Assembly (NCBI GenBank): GCA_000720995.1
Contig: JOEL01000013.1
Location: 186,001 to 250,000 of the forward strand
Length of the DNA: 64,000 nt
Origin: Streptomyces celluloflavus
GTDB taxonomy: Bacteria > Actinomycetota > Actinomycetes > Streptomycetales > Streptomycetaceae
Direction: 5' to 3'
This document shows positions 11,865-20,131 of this stretch, one piece after another. The number at the start of each line of letters is the position of its first letter. Position 1 is the stretch's first letter. Made by a program: the position numbers and the translations under genes. Below the pieces are notes generated by a model. The model was not told the origin of the DNA, did no database searches, and saw only the letters and a list, made by a program, of their open reading frames with translations.

Positions 11865-12263
11865 GTGCGGGAGCTGGGCATCGGGGACCTTGCGCGGCGA
11901 GTCGGGATGCGGCCGTCGGCCCTGCGCTACTACGAGAGCATCGGTCTGCTGCCGCCGGCCGGGCGGGTCGCGGGGCGGCGCGTCTATCCGGTCGGCACGG
12001 TGCGGCGGATCGCGCTGATCAAGATGGCGCAGCGGGCCCGGTTCACCCTCGCCGAGATCCGCCAGTTGCTGGACACCACCGTCGACCGGGGCGCCACCCG
12101 GCAGTGGCGCGCGCTCGCCGAACGGAAGCTCCCCGAACTGGACCGGTTCCTTCAGGAGACGCAAGCGTTGCGGGACGCCGTCGCCGACTGCCTCGCCTGC
12201 GGGTGCATGAACTTCGACAGTTGCCAACTCCTCTCCTCCGGCCCGGCCGGAGACGCCGCCTGA
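11865..12263 (+). CDS. MerR-family regulator with SoxR-type cysteine motif
   Basis: A 132-aa MerR-family activator. The N-terminal winged helix IGDLARRVGMRPSALRYYESIGLL is followed by a dimerisation helix and a C-terminal CLACGCMNFDSC (about residues 109-120). This spacing, C-x2-C-x-C-x5-C, is the [2Fe-2S] ligand pattern of SoxR. A GGGGG ribosome site precedes the GTG. The protein probably senses redox-cycling compounds and controls the divergent MFS exporter through the box at 11836-11849. Similar cysteine tails in other MerR proteins could bind metals, so the cluster is inferred. Confidence 0.85.
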   Translation: MRELGIGDLARRVGMRPSALRYYESIGLLPPAGRVAGRRVYPVGTVRRIALIKMAQRARFTLAEIRQLLDTTVDRGATRQWRALAERKLPELDRFLQETQALRDAVADCLACGCMNFDSCQLLSSGPAGDAA

Positions 12264-12410
12264 GACGCTGGCCCCGCCCCCGCCGCCGAACCGCGGACGG
12301 CAGGGGCAGGCGGCAGGCGCCATGCTCAGTGGGCACGCCGGGACGGTTTCCGAAGGACCGGGCGCGGGCCCGGGGCACCGGTGATCCTGGTGGCGGTGGG
12401 AGCGGCGGGA

Positions 12411-12449
12411 GGCGGTGACGGGCCGGGACCCACCAAACCCGTCACCGCC
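12411..12449. terminator. Hairpin terminator between convergent genes
   Basis: Inverted repeat GGCGGTGACGGG / CCCGTCACCGCC (12411-12422 and 12438-12449) between the regulator gene and the oppositely oriented fusion gene. Confidence 0.75.
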
Positions 12450-12457
12450 TCGCGTGA

Positions 12458-13483
12458 TCACCGTCGGACGGCGGTACTCCCCGCGCTGTCAGCCGGGGCG
12501 GATTCCGGATCCGGGGCGGGTGCCGATACCGGATCGGGGGTGGGTGTCGACGCCGGATTCGGGACCGGTTCCGGGGCGGGTGCCGGTGGGGCCGGGGGGA
12601 ACGGGATCTCGGCCAGGGCCGGGAGGAGCGACTCCTCCTCGTAGTCGAGGTGCGCCGTCAGTTCCTTCGACATCCGGACCAGCTCGGCGCGGAAGTGGTG
12701 CGGGTCGGCGGCGCCGATGTCGGCCAACAGGGCGAGGAGTTCGTCCTTGATGCGGGCGACCGTACGGTGTTCGTCGCGGAGCCGGTCGAGGGCTTCGCGC
12801 AGATGCGGATGGTGGTGCGCGAGGGCGGGGAAGACATGCGCGTCCTCGCCGGTGTGGTGGAACGTCAGCGTCTCGCAGAACGCCAGGCAGTGCTGCCGGA
12901 TTTGCAGGCCGAGCCCCGGTACCGGCGGCTCGCCGGGCCCCTGGTGCGCCGCCCGCGCGGCGAGATGGGCGTCGGCCTCGGCACGTATGTACCGCAACTG
13001 CGAGCGCAGCCAGGTGTGGACCTCGATGAGCTTGTCGGCGAGGTTGTTGACCTCGCGAGGGCCCGCCGCTCCGTGTTCGGGGCGCTCCAGCACCACGACC
13101 GGCAGGGTCCGGGTGGTGCGCGCCTGATAGTCGGCGTATCCGGGCGCCACCCGCACCACCTGCCGGAACAGTCTCTCGCGCCGTGCGCCCTCGGCGGGTA
13201 CCGCTATCGCCTCGTACGCCTCGGTGCCGATCTCCACCCGCACCGCGGGATGGGCGAGCAGGTTGTGGTACCAGGCGGGATGGCTGGGCGCGCCGGCGGC
13301 GGACGCGACGATCAGCAGCAGCCCGCCCTCGCGCACATAGGCGAGGGGGACGGTGTGCCGCTCCCCCGACTTCGCGCCGGTGGTGGTCAGCAGGAGGAGG
13401 TCACCGCCCTCGAAGGGGCCGCCGACCTCTCCTCCGTTGGCTCGGAACTCCTCGATGACCTGCTGGTTGAAGGACTTGGGCAT
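12458..13483 (-). CDS. Deazaflavin (F420)-dependent oxidoreductase fused to hemerythrin domain
   Basis: A 341-aa two-domain protein. Residues 1 to about 135 match the DDN/nitroreductase split-barrel family (FNQQVIEEFRANGG, LLLLTTTGAKSG, HPAWYHNLLAHP), which uses F420H2. Residues from about 145 to 290 form a hemerythrin-like four-helix region with spaced metal-ligand His/Glu in HHTGEDAHVFPAL, RDEHRTV and HLDYEEESLLPAL. A low-complexity Pro/Ala/Asp tail follows. The ATG at 13483 (MPKSFNQQ) is preferred over an upstream in-frame start because it opens the conserved domain. Oxygen or NO handling by the diiron part coupled to F420 redox chemistry is an inference. It is a single-gene unit. Confidence 0.85.
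   Translation of the reverse strand: MPKSFNQQVIEEFRANGGEVGGPFEGGDLLLLTTTGAKSGERHTVPLAYVREGGLLLIVASAAGAPSHPAWYHNLLAHPAVRVEIGTEAYEAIAVPAEGARRERLFRQVVRVAPGYADYQARTTRTLPVVVLERPEHGAAGPREVNNLADKLIEVHTWLRSQLRYIRAEADAHLAARAAHQGPGEPPVPGLGLQIRQHCLAFCETLTFHHTGEDAHVFPALAHHHPHLREALDRLRDEHRTVARIKDELLALLADIGAADPHHFRAELVRMSKELTAHLDYEEESLLPALAEIPFPPAPPAPAPEPVPNPASTPTPDPVSAPAPDPESAPADSAGSTAVRR
12490..12600. repeat. Degenerate GGxTCCGG/GGGGCGGGTG repeats in the fusion gene's 3' end
   Basis: Imperfect repetition of about 12-18 bp units encodes the Pro-Ala-Asp-rich tail of the fusion protein. Length variation between strains would be expected. Confidence 0.6.
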
Positions 13484-14032
13484 ACGGTGTCGGATCTCCG
13501 GAGATGTGGTTGCGGATGTGGGTACAGGCACGCAGGGGTGCCCGGGGGCTCGCGAGTGCCGGGGTACACACGGGTACCTGGATGCGCACGGGCCCAGCGG
13601 TGCATGGGTGTGTGGTGGTGAGGTGAGGTGGGTGCGTGGCGCGCAGGGACCGTACGCGGGCCCTCGTCCGGCGACGGATCTCGCTCGCGCCGCGCAGCCG
13701 GGTGCGGTCGCCGAGGTGCGGCGGCCATCGGAGAGGCGTGGCGAGGCGAGGTCACACGGCGGTGCGGGGCACCGCTGAGGACAAGGGACGGCGCGCGGAG
13801 GCGCCTACGTCAAACGCAGGATGCGGAGTATGAACTCAAGGCAGATCCCTTGGTGAAGGTGTTCGCCCGACTACCGGCCTGCCCACTGCTCTTCGGCCGG
13901 TGTCACGTGACACGCGGACCATTACAACCACCCGTTTCGCCGCCTGTCAACGCGGCGGTTCGTGCGGGAACGGCGCGCGGAATCGCCGTTCCCCGCGTCC
14001 GGGACCGCAGCCCCGCCCGGTCGCGCCCGCAG
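13484..14032. other. Intergenic region with a 14-bp palindrome
   Basis: No convincing gene. The first 200 bases are G-rich and imperfectly repetitive. GTGTCACGTGACAC at 13900-13913 is a perfect palindrome and may be an operator, but no intact gene starts close by. Confidence 0.5.
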
Positions 14033-14168
14033 TCACCGGACGGTCGGCCATCCCGGCAGAGCGGCGAGCAGTTCCCGCCCCCGGACGATCACGGCGACCT
14101 CCGCGTCCCGGGAGAGGTCACACAGTCGTGGAAGGAGAAGAGGTCGTAGTTCTTGAGGCCATCGGTCG
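14033..14168 (-). pseudogene. Remnant of a nucleotidyltransferase-family (PF06042-like) gene
   Basis: Read on the minus strand, one frame gives GLKNYDLFSFHDC and, after a +1 shift, the next gives DLSRDAEVAVIVRGRELL before a stop. Together these resemble the DYDLFYFD...SWEAED(A)VI block of PF06042 proteins. The 5' and 3' parts are missing and there is no start. It lies immediately downstream of an unrelated, intact nucleotidyltransferase. Confidence 0.55.
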
Positions 14169-14185
14169 GCGGGGCAGGTGTCCGA

Positions 14186-15064
14186 TCACTCGTCCCCCTC
14201 GCCGGGGAGGGAGGTGTCGGCGGGTGCGCCCGGTCCGTACGCGGTCAGCGTGCGGTCGATGGCAGGGCCGAGGAAGTCCCGGGCCAGGTCGGCGCGCCGG
14301 GCAAGCCAGGCGGGGTCGGCGGGGGTGGGGGCCGGGACGTCGTAGCGGCGGGCCCGGATGTCGGCGACGACCTCGGCCGGGGCGTCCAGTTCGGCCAGGA
14401 CGTGCAGTGCCTCGCCCTTGCTGATCAATGTGCCGTCGCGCAGCGTGACCGTGGCACGGGCCAGGACCAGCAGCCCGAGGTCGACCCAGATGTCCTGGAG
14501 CCAGCGGTCGGGGTGGTCCAGGGCGGGCCGCCAGAAATCCCGCAGGGATACGAGCACGGAAGTGGCGAGCTGTACGTCGGTGACCGGCGGGAGCAGGGCC
14601 GCGGGGTCCGCGCCGTACAGGACCCGGCCGAACGTGTGGAGTTCGCGCCGGGTGATGGGGGTCACCGGACGGTGCTTCAGTTCCCGGTGGGCCCAGGTGA
14701 GGTGGCTGCGTTCGGGGTCTGCCACCTCGTCGGCGGCTACGTAGCTGCAATGCAGTTTCGCGGCCAGGCGCTCGGTGCTGTCCAGATTCTCGTGCAGCTC
14801 GCCGAGGCGGCGCTCCTCCTCGGGCGTGCACCGGCGGTCGGTGATCGCGATCAGGTCGAGATCGCTGCGGCCCTCCTGATAGTCACCACCGCCGAGCGAT
14901 CCGTGCGCCCAGAGGGCGAGCAACTGAGGCTGTGAAAGCCGTTGTTGGAGTTCCTCTCCGAAACGCCGGAGGAGGGCGGTGGTGGCTGTGGTGTCGGTGA
15001 GGGGCTCCGGTGGTGTGGTCCGGGAGGAGAGGGGGGTGTGGGTGGGATCGGAGGCAGGTTTCAT
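14186..15064 (-). CDS. Nucleotidyltransferase (aminoglycoside-adenylyltransferase-like)
   Basis: A 292-aa protein of the pol-beta nucleotidyltransferase superfamily. The hallmark LWAHGSLGGGDYQEGRSDLDLIAI (about residues 46-69) supplies the GS and DxD metal-binding residues. The C-terminal helical part (WVDLGLLVLARATVTLRDGTLISKGEAL) resembles DUF4111 of AadA/Ant-type enzymes. It may adenylylate a small molecule; antibiotic modification is possible but unproven. No strong ribosome site precedes the ATG at 15064, so the start is uncertain. Confidence 0.78.
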   Translation of the reverse strand: MKPASDPTHTPLSSRTTPPEPLTDTTATTALLRRFGEELQQRLSQPQLLALWAHGSLGGGDYQEGRSDLDLIAITDRRCTPEEERRLGELHENLDSTERLAAKLHCSYVAADEVADPERSHLTWAHRELKHRPVTPITRRELHTFGRVLYGADPAALLPPVTDVQLATSVLVSLRDFWRPALDHPDRWLQDIWVDLGLLVLARATVTLRDGTLISKGEALHVLAELDAPAEVVADIRARRYDVPAPTPADPAWLARRADLARDFLGPAIDRTLTAYGPGAPADTSLPGEGDE

Positions 15065-15170
15065 GAGGGCAGTCTGGGCCGTACCCGGCGGCGGAGGAAG
15101 GACATTCGGTGCGGTGGGAGGGGCGGTGAGAGCGCACTCGGGCCGGTACCGGCCCCCTACGCTGACCGCC

Positions 15171-15840
15171 GTGACGATCCCCTCGGCATCCGTTCCCCAA
15201 CCCCTTTGACGTGACCGGCGGTTCGCGCTGCTCGCCTCCGCCCGCACCATTTCGGTCCTCGGCAACGCCTTCGCCCGGGTCGCCCTCTCCTTCGCCGTAC
15301 TATCGCTGCCGGGGGGCGATCCCCGGCCGGCTCTCGCTGGTGCCGGCCTGCCAGGCGCTGCCGCAGTTGGTGTTCGTCCTCGTCGGCGGGTTGATCGCGG
15401 ACCGGATGTCGCGCTCCCGGCTGATGATCGCCGCGGACCTCGTCGGCGCGGCCGCGTACGCCGGGCCGGCGGCCATGGTGCTGACCGGGCACACACCGCT
15501 GTCCGCGATGTGCGCGCCGGCGGTACCGGCCGGTGTGGCCACCGCGCTGTTCGTGCCCGCGACGGACGGCGTCGTACCGCTGATCGTGCCCGCCGAGCGG
15601 TTGCAGCACGCGAACGGGATGCTCCGGGTCGGCACGAACAGTTCGATGCTGCTGGGGCTCGCGCTGTCCGGCGTGACCGTCGCGTTCGTCGGCGTCGGCC
15701 ATGCGCCGGCGGGCTGCACCGCGCTGGTCGTCCTGGCGACGGCCGCGGTGCTGTGCTCCCCACAGGTACGCGGGCTGCGGGCGCCGGCTTCGAGGACGGG
15801 GGCCGCAGGAGGGGCGCCAGGGTGGGATGGATGCCCGTGA
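15171..15840 (+). pseudogene. Frameshifted, truncated MFS transporter
   Basis: One frame reads RRFALLASARTISVLGNAFA then LSFAVLSLPGG, but has a TGA at about 15207 near its beginning. After about 15310 a second frame continues with LVPACQALPQLVFVLVGGLI and on to PAERLQHANGMLRVGTNSS, typical of MFS_3 (enterobactin-exporter-like) proteins. The second half of the protein is absent. The nonsense codon, the shift and the truncation together indicate a dead gene. Confidence 0.8.
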
Positions 15841-16023
15841 GCCGTGCGGCCAAGGGCACCGTGATGCGGGAGAGTGACGCTCGCCGCCGCGGCACAGGCG
15901 CTTCGGTTGACAACGCCGAGTGCCAACGACAAGGGTCGGTGACAAGGACCAATGGCTGATGACCGATGACCGGGGTCGGCGGCACATGGCACAGACCAGT
16001 GACAGCAGCGGCAGGTGACGGCA

Positions 16024-16617
16024 ATGGGTGAGAACAAGCAGCGCATGCTCGCCGGTGAGTGGTACCTCCCCGACGATCCCGAACTCGCCGCGGATACCGA
16101 GCGCCGTATCGAGCTCTGCGGGACGTACAACGCGCCCGGGGCGCGCACGGCCGCCGAGCGCGCCGGGATCCTGGCGGAGCTGTTCGGTGCGGTGGGTGAG
16201 GGGGTGCGGATCCGGCCGCCGTTCCACTGCGACTACGGGCGGTACATCAGCGTCGGGCCCCGTACGTTCGTGAATTTCGGCGCGGTCTTCCTGGACGCGG
16301 CGCCCATCACCATCGGCGCCGACGTCCAGATCGGTCCGAACGTGCAACTCCTCACACCGCTCCACGAGTTGGACACGGAACGGCGGCGGGCCGGCTGGGA
16401 GAAGGCGGTGCCGGTGACGATCGGCGACAACGTCTGGCTCGGCGGCGGGGTGATCGTCTGCCCCGGGGTGACGATCGGCGAGAACACCGTGGTCGGTGCC
16501 GGATCGGTGGTCACCAAGGACCTGCCGCCGGGAGTGCTGGCGGTCGGCAACCCGGCCCAGATCATCCGCTACCTGGACGCCGGTACGTCCCCGGCGAGCC
16601 CGGCCGATCCGTTCTGA
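16024..16617 (+). CDS. Maltose/galactoside O-acetyltransferase family protein
   Basis: A 197-aa left-handed beta-helix acetyltransferase. An N-terminal Mac domain (KQRMLAGEWYLPDDPELA, residues 4-21) precedes hexapeptide repeats and the family blocks DYGRYISVGPRTFVNFG, LLTPLHELD (catalytic His) and NVWLGGGVIVCPGVTIG. AGGTG is well spaced ahead of the ATG at 16024; a GTG three codons upstream is an alternative. It acetylates sugars from acetyl-CoA; the substrate is not predictable. Confidence 0.9.
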   Translation: MGENKQRMLAGEWYLPDDPELAADTERRIELCGTYNAPGARTAAERAGILAELFGAVGEGVRIRPPFHCDYGRYISVGPRTFVNFGAVFLDAAPITIGADVQIGPNVQLLTPLHELDTERRRAGWEKAVPVTIGDNVWLGGGVIVCPGVTIGENTVVGAGSVVTKDLPPGVLAVGNPAQIIRYLDAGTSPASPADPF

Positions 16618-16670
16618 CCGCACCGCGCCTTACCCGAGCGCACCGGGCCACCGTCACCGGTGCCGGCCCC

Positions 16671-17030
16671 TCACGGGGTCACCAGCCCCTCCCGCACCAG
16701 CGTCACGATCTCCTCGTCCGACAGTCCCAGCCTGCGCGCCTCGGTGATCAGCCGCTCGGCGGCCTCACCGAGGCGGGCGCGGCCGGGGGACGCGGTGCCG
16801 GTGATCATCGCGCCGCGTCCGCGACGGAGTTCGATCAGCCCCTCCTCCTTGAGCCGCTGGTAGCCGCGGAGCACCGTGTGCACGTTCACGCCGAGGGAAG
16901 CGGCGAGCGCGCGGGCGGCGGGCAGCCGTTCCCCGGCCCGTACCGAGCCGTCGGCGATGGCACCGCGGACCGAGGCCGCGATCTGGTCCCCGAGGGGCAC
17001 GGAGGAGGCGGGGTCCACCTGGATCAGCAC
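16671..17030 (-). CDS. GntR-family regulator, YtrA type
   Basis: A 119-aa repressor-like protein. The winged helix PLGDQIAASVRGAIADG...GERLPAARALAASLGVNVHTVLRGYQRLKEEGLI fills residues 12-70, followed by a short helical tail and no effector domain, which is the YtrA pattern. It is second in an operon with the DUF1648 gene (10-bp gap). It probably represses its own operon through the inverted repeat at 18031-18053. Confidence 0.9.
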   Translation of the reverse strand: MLIQVDPASSVPLGDQIAASVRGAIADGSVRAGERLPAARALAASLGVNVHTVLRGYQRLKEEGLIELRRGRGAMITGTASPGRARLGEAAERLITEARRLGLSDEEIVTLVREGLVTP

Positions 17031-17040
17031 CTCGGTCTCC

Positions 17041-18018
17041 CTACTTCGAACGTGCGCGGTCCAGGTACGTGTTGAGCAGTGCGACGGCGGTCGCCGCGTC
17101 GTCGACCGTCACCACGAATTCCCTGCCGCTCGTCAGCCGGAGCACGGCTCCCTCACCCGAACGGAGCACGAGGCCGCTCCGGCCGGGCTGTACGCGGTAG
17201 CCCCAGCCGCCGAACTCCGTGGCGATCACGATCTCGCGGCTGGTGGCGTCCACGATGCGGTGCAGGGGGATGCGCCGGAAAGGGTACGGCAGCAGCGTCG
17301 GCGCGAGGGCCAGGCCCCGCCGGTCCACCGTCACCCGTACCGATGCGCAGGCGCCCGTCACGACGGCGGCGGCCAGCAGTACGGCGCCGACGACCCAGCT
17401 GTCGGTGAAACCCAGGACCAGCCCGGCGCCGCACACCAGGATGCTCACCGCTGCCATCAGTGGTGAGCTGACGGTGTGCGACCAGCTCGCTCGACTCCCG
17501 CCGGGGAGGTCGAGCCGGGGCTCGCTACCGGGCGCCCGACGCGCGGCCCGGTCGCCCGGCCCGGCGAGCAGCCGTCCCACGCCGCCGGCCAGCAGGGCGA
17601 AGACGAGCGCCACGGCAATGTGCCAGTACGGAAGGCGGACCGCCGAAGCGTCCGGGACCCCGGCGTTGCAGAGCAGCGTCGCACCCGTCAAGTACGCGGA
17701 TGATGCGGCCACGGCGTATCCGACGACGGGCTGCCAGCGGGCCGACGGGCCGGCACCGGACCGGCGGCCGAGCACGGCGAACACGATGCCGAAGACGGCG
17801 AGCGGGGCGATACTCAGGATCAGGTACCCGCCGGGCGATGTGTAGCCGTCGGCCTGGCCGTTGGGACCGAAGTGGGTGGCGAGGTGCTCGGGCAGCCGGC
17901 CGGCCACGGCCGCGTAGACGCCGCCGAGCACAACTGTCGCGAGGACGAAGGGAAGCACGACAACCCAGGCCCGCGGTGGGCTGGTTGCAGGCTGATCGGC
18001 ACGCAGGGAAGAGTTCAT
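17041..18018 (-). CDS. DUF1648-domain membrane protein
   Basis: A 325-aa integral membrane protein. The N-terminal DUF1648 segment (RLPEHLATHFGPNGQADGY, about residues 40-58) is followed by further TM helices and a C-terminal soluble PH-like part (IPLHRIVDATSREI). GGAGG sits six bases before the ATG. It is co-transcribed with the YtrA-type GntR regulator downstream, a common pairing in Gram-positives. The role is unknown; regulation by cell-envelope stress is plausible from related YtrA operons. Confidence 0.85.
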   Translation of the reverse strand: MNSSLRADQPATSPPRAWVVVLPFVLATVVLGGVYAAVAGRLPEHLATHFGPNGQADGYTSPGGYLILSIAPLAVFGIVFAVLGRRSGAGPSARWQPVVGYAVAASSAYLTGATLLCNAGVPDASAVRLPYWHIAVALVFALLAGGVGRLLAGPGDRAARRAPGSEPRLDLPGGSRASWSHTVSSPLMAAVSILVCGAGLVLGFTDSWVVGAVLLAAAVVTGACASVRVTVDRRGLALAPTLLPYPFRRIPLHRIVDATSREIVIATEFGGWGYRVQPGRSGLVLRSGEGAVLRLTSGREFVVTVDDAATAVALLNTYLDRARSK

Positions 18019-18030
18019 GACTACCTCCAA

Positions 18031-18053
18031 TTGTTCGCATGGTACTAGAACAA
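18031..18053. promoter_or_regulatory. Operator-like repeat TTGTTC-n11-GAACAA
   Basis: A perfect 6-bp inverted repeat just upstream of the ribosome site of the DUF1648/GntR operon, spanning a TAGTACC core on the minus strand. Its place and symmetry fit autoregulation by the GntR protein. Confidence 0.5.
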
Positions 18054-18070
18054 TAGGCGATTGCACATGC

Positions 18071-18086
18071 ATCTCATATCTGAGAT
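18071..18086. promoter_or_regulatory. Palindrome ATCTCA-TATC-TGAGAT ahead of the XRE-MurA gene
   Basis: A perfect 6-bp inverted repeat 11 bp before the ATG, where a promoter -10 or leader would lie. It has the same ATCTC(n6)GAGAT outline as the acnA-upstream site at 7051-7066. The encoded protein carries its own HTH domain, so autoregulation is possible. Confidence 0.45.
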
Positions 18087-18097
18087 ACGGTCGCCCC

Positions 18098-19627
18098 ATG
18101 GCAGACGACTACCTCGTACGCATCGGCAAGCTCATCCGTGACGCCCGGCAGCACCGGGGCTGGACACAGACGCAGCTCGCCGAGGCACTCGGAACCAGCC
18201 AGAGTGCGGTGAACCGCATCGAACGCGGCAATCAGAACATCAGCCTTGAGATGATTGCCCGTATCGGCGAGGCCCTGGACAGTGAGATCGTCTCGCTCGG
18301 CTATGCCGGTCCGATGCATCTGCGCGTGGTCGGCGGCCGCCGGCTCTCCGGCAGCATCGCCGTGAAGACGAGCAAGAACGCCTGCGTCGCGCTGCTGTGC
18401 GCCACGCTCCTGAACGCGGGCCGGACAACTCTGCGTCGGGTGGCCCGTATCGAGGAGGTCTACCGCATCCTCGAAGTGCTCGGCAGCATCGGCGTCCGCA
18501 CCCGCTGGATCAACGACGGCAACGACCTGGAGATCGTCCCGCCGGCCGAGCTGAACCTCGCCGCGATGGACACCGAGGCGGCCCGCCGCACCCGCAGCGT
18601 CATCATGTTCCTCGGCCCGCTGCTGCACCGGATGGACCGCTTCAAGCTGCCGTACGCCGGCGGCTGCGATCTCGGCACCCGCACCGTGACCCCGCACATG
18701 ACGGCGCTGCGCCACTTCGGCCTGGACGTCACCGCGACCGACGGCACCTACCTCGCCGAGGTCAACCGCGACGTCTCCCCCAAGCGCGCGATCGTCCTGA
18801 CCGAACGCGGCGACACCGTCACCGAGAACGCCCTGCTGGCCGCGGCCCGGCACGACGGCGTCACGGTCATCCGCAACGCCTCCTCCAACTACATGGTCCA
18901 GGATCTCTGCTTCTTCCTGGAGGAGTTGGGCGTCAAGGTCGAGGGCATCGGCACCACCACGCTCACCGTGCACGGCGTCGCGCGCATCGACCGCGATGTG
19001 GACTACGCCCCATCCGAGGACCCGGTCGAGGCGATGAGCCTGCTGGCGGCGGCCGTTGTCACCGAGTCGGAGCTGACGATCCGCCGGGTCCCGGTGGAAT
19101 TCCTGGAGATCGAACTCGCGGTCCTGGAGGACATGGGCCTGGACCACGAGCGCAGCACGGAGTACGCCGCCGACAACGGCCGCACCCGGCTGATCGACCT
19201 GACCGTCCGCCCCTCCAAGCTCCAGGCCCCGCTGGACAAGATCCACCCGATGCCCTTCCCGGGCCTGAACATCGACAACGTCCCGTTCTTCGCGGCCATC
19301 GCGGCCAGCGCCCAGGGCCAGACCCTCATCCACGACTGGGTCTACGACAACCGCGCCATCTACCTCACCGACCTCAACCGCCTCGGCGCCCAGGTCAAAC
19401 TCCTCGACCCGCACCGCGTCCTGGTCGACGGCTCGACCCGCTGGCGCTCCGCGGAAATGATGTGCCCCCCGGCCCTGCGCCCGGCCGTCGTCGTCCTGCT
19501 CGCGATGATGGCCGCCGAGGGCACGTCCGTACTGCGCAACGTCTATGTCATCAACCGGGGTTACGAGGACCTGGCGGAGCGGCTCAACTCCATCGGGGCG
19601 CAGATCGAGATCTTTCGGGATATCTGA
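18098..19627 (+). CDS. XRE HTH domain fused to UDP-GlcNAc 1-carboxyvinyltransferase (MurA-like)
   Basis: A 509-aa protein. Residues 5-62 form a Cro/C1-type HTH (IRDARQHRGWTQTQLAEALG...SAVNRIERGNQNIS). From about residue 75 to the end is an EPSP-synthase-fold domain like MurA, which transfers enolpyruvate to UDP-GlcNAc in peptidoglycan synthesis. The catalytic cysteine is kept in YAGGCDLGTRT (Cys190), as are PFPGLNIDNVPFFAAIA and NVYVINRGYEDLAERL near the C-terminus. The ATG at 18098 starts the HTH domain directly. I recall the same fusion next to aconitase in S. coelicolor. It could be an active second MurA, or an enolpyruvyl-binding sensor. Its last codons form the left copy of the proposed attachment site. 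Confidence 0.9.
   Translation: MADDYLVRIGKLIRDARQHRGWTQTQLAEALGTSQSAVNRIERGNQNISLEMIARIGEALDSEIVSLGYAGPMHLRVVGGRRLSGSIAVKTSKNACVALLCATLLNAGRTTLRRVARIEEVYRILEVLGSIGVRTRWINDGNDLEIVPPAELNLAAMDTEAARRTRSVIMFLGPLLHRMDRFKLPYAGGCDLGTRTVTPHMTALRHFGLDVTATDGTYLAEVNRDVSPKRAIVLTERGDTVTENALLAAARHDGVTVIRNASSNYMVQDLCFFLEELGVKVEGIGTTTLTVHGVARIDRDVDYAPSEDPVEAMSLLAAAVVTESELTIRRVPVEFLEIELAVLEDMGLDHERSTEYAADNGRTRLIDLTVRPSKLQAPLDKIHPMPFPGLNIDNVPFFAAIAASAQGQTLIHDWVYDNRAIYLTDLNRLGAQVKLLDPHRVLVDGSTRWRSAEMMCPPALRPAVVVLLAMMAAEGTSVLRNVYVINRGYEDLAERLNSIGAQIEIFRDI
19611..19627. other. Candidate attL core at the 3' end of the murA-like gene
   Basis: TCTTTCGGGATATCTGA ends with the stop codon of the murA-like gene. It recurs with one mismatch at 49778-49794, and both copies are followed by a similar hairpin region (GCCGCCGCACnCCGTC). 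Integration into a gene's 3' end with restoration of the coding end is typical of integrase-driven elements. Confidence 0.5.
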
Positions 19628-19635
19628 TACGCGAG

Positions 19636-19692
19636 CGCCGCCGCACCCCGTCTGACCTGTGGCGAAGCGGGTCAGGATCGGGGGCGGCGGCG
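19636..19692. terminator. Large hairpin terminator after the murA-like gene
   Basis: A stem from CGCCGCCGC...CCCCG and TCTGACC pairs with GGTCAGGA and CGGGGGCGGCGGCG, with an 11-base loop. It begins 9 bp after the stop codon. Confidence 0.8.
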
Positions 19693-19694
19693 TC

Positions 19695-19718
19695 TCTGGG
19701 ACTTCCCTGGGACTTTGG
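19695..19718. repeat. Paired GGGACTT motif, copy A
   Basis: GGGACTT occurs twice with 11-bp period (19698 and 19709) in TCTCTGGGACTTCCCTGGGA and onward. Related pairs occur at 49657, 59851 and 61588. It lies about 80 bp inside the proposed left island end. Confidence 0.7.
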
Positions 19719-19784
19719 GCCCGCGACGGGCTGCAGACTACCCTCCACGGCCTCTGCCGACCGGCCACGGCTACGCGAAGATCG

Positions 19785-19928
19785 CGTCGATGGCGGCGCT
19801 GCCCCGTGCGCCCGAACCTGCGCACGCACCCGCAGCCGGTGCTCGGTCTTGTGGCCGTAGGCCATCTTCTTCAACCGCACGCGTTCGGCGGCACTCGGGG
19901 CTATCGGGTAGGCAGTGCGGATGGGCAT
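19785..19928 (-). mobile_element. IS630-type transposase N-terminal remnant
   Basis: The reading from 19928 gives PSAAERVRLKKMAYGHKTEH then RLRVRAQV, matching the first helices of IS630-family transposases, and then loses frame. The rest of the element is gone. Between here and 20131 no other gene is clear. Confidence 0.55.
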
Positions 19929-20131
19929 GGCGGGCGAACCGACCGGCCGAAGTGGATCACTGGCAAACCGCAGCCTGCCCCGCCCGCCGCCGGGGCGGGG
20001 CCCACACGTCGCGACGGGCGCGGATCGGGCAGGAGAGGCAGCGCAGTGCTGGAGCCGCCTCGGACGGTGCGTCCTGGATCTCGAACCCGATGTCCTCCAG
20101 ACAGGTGCGCTCTGGATCGTAGATTGTTCCC

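Noticed and set aside
19695-19718. Resemblance of GGGACTTTCC to the eukaryotic NF-kappaB site
   Set aside because: Irrelevant in bacteria; the paired spacing is what matters.
20010-20125. WhiB-like cysteine pattern (CLSCPIRARRD) on the minus strand
   Set aside because: Only two cysteines at the right spacing and no start; not a WhiB protein.
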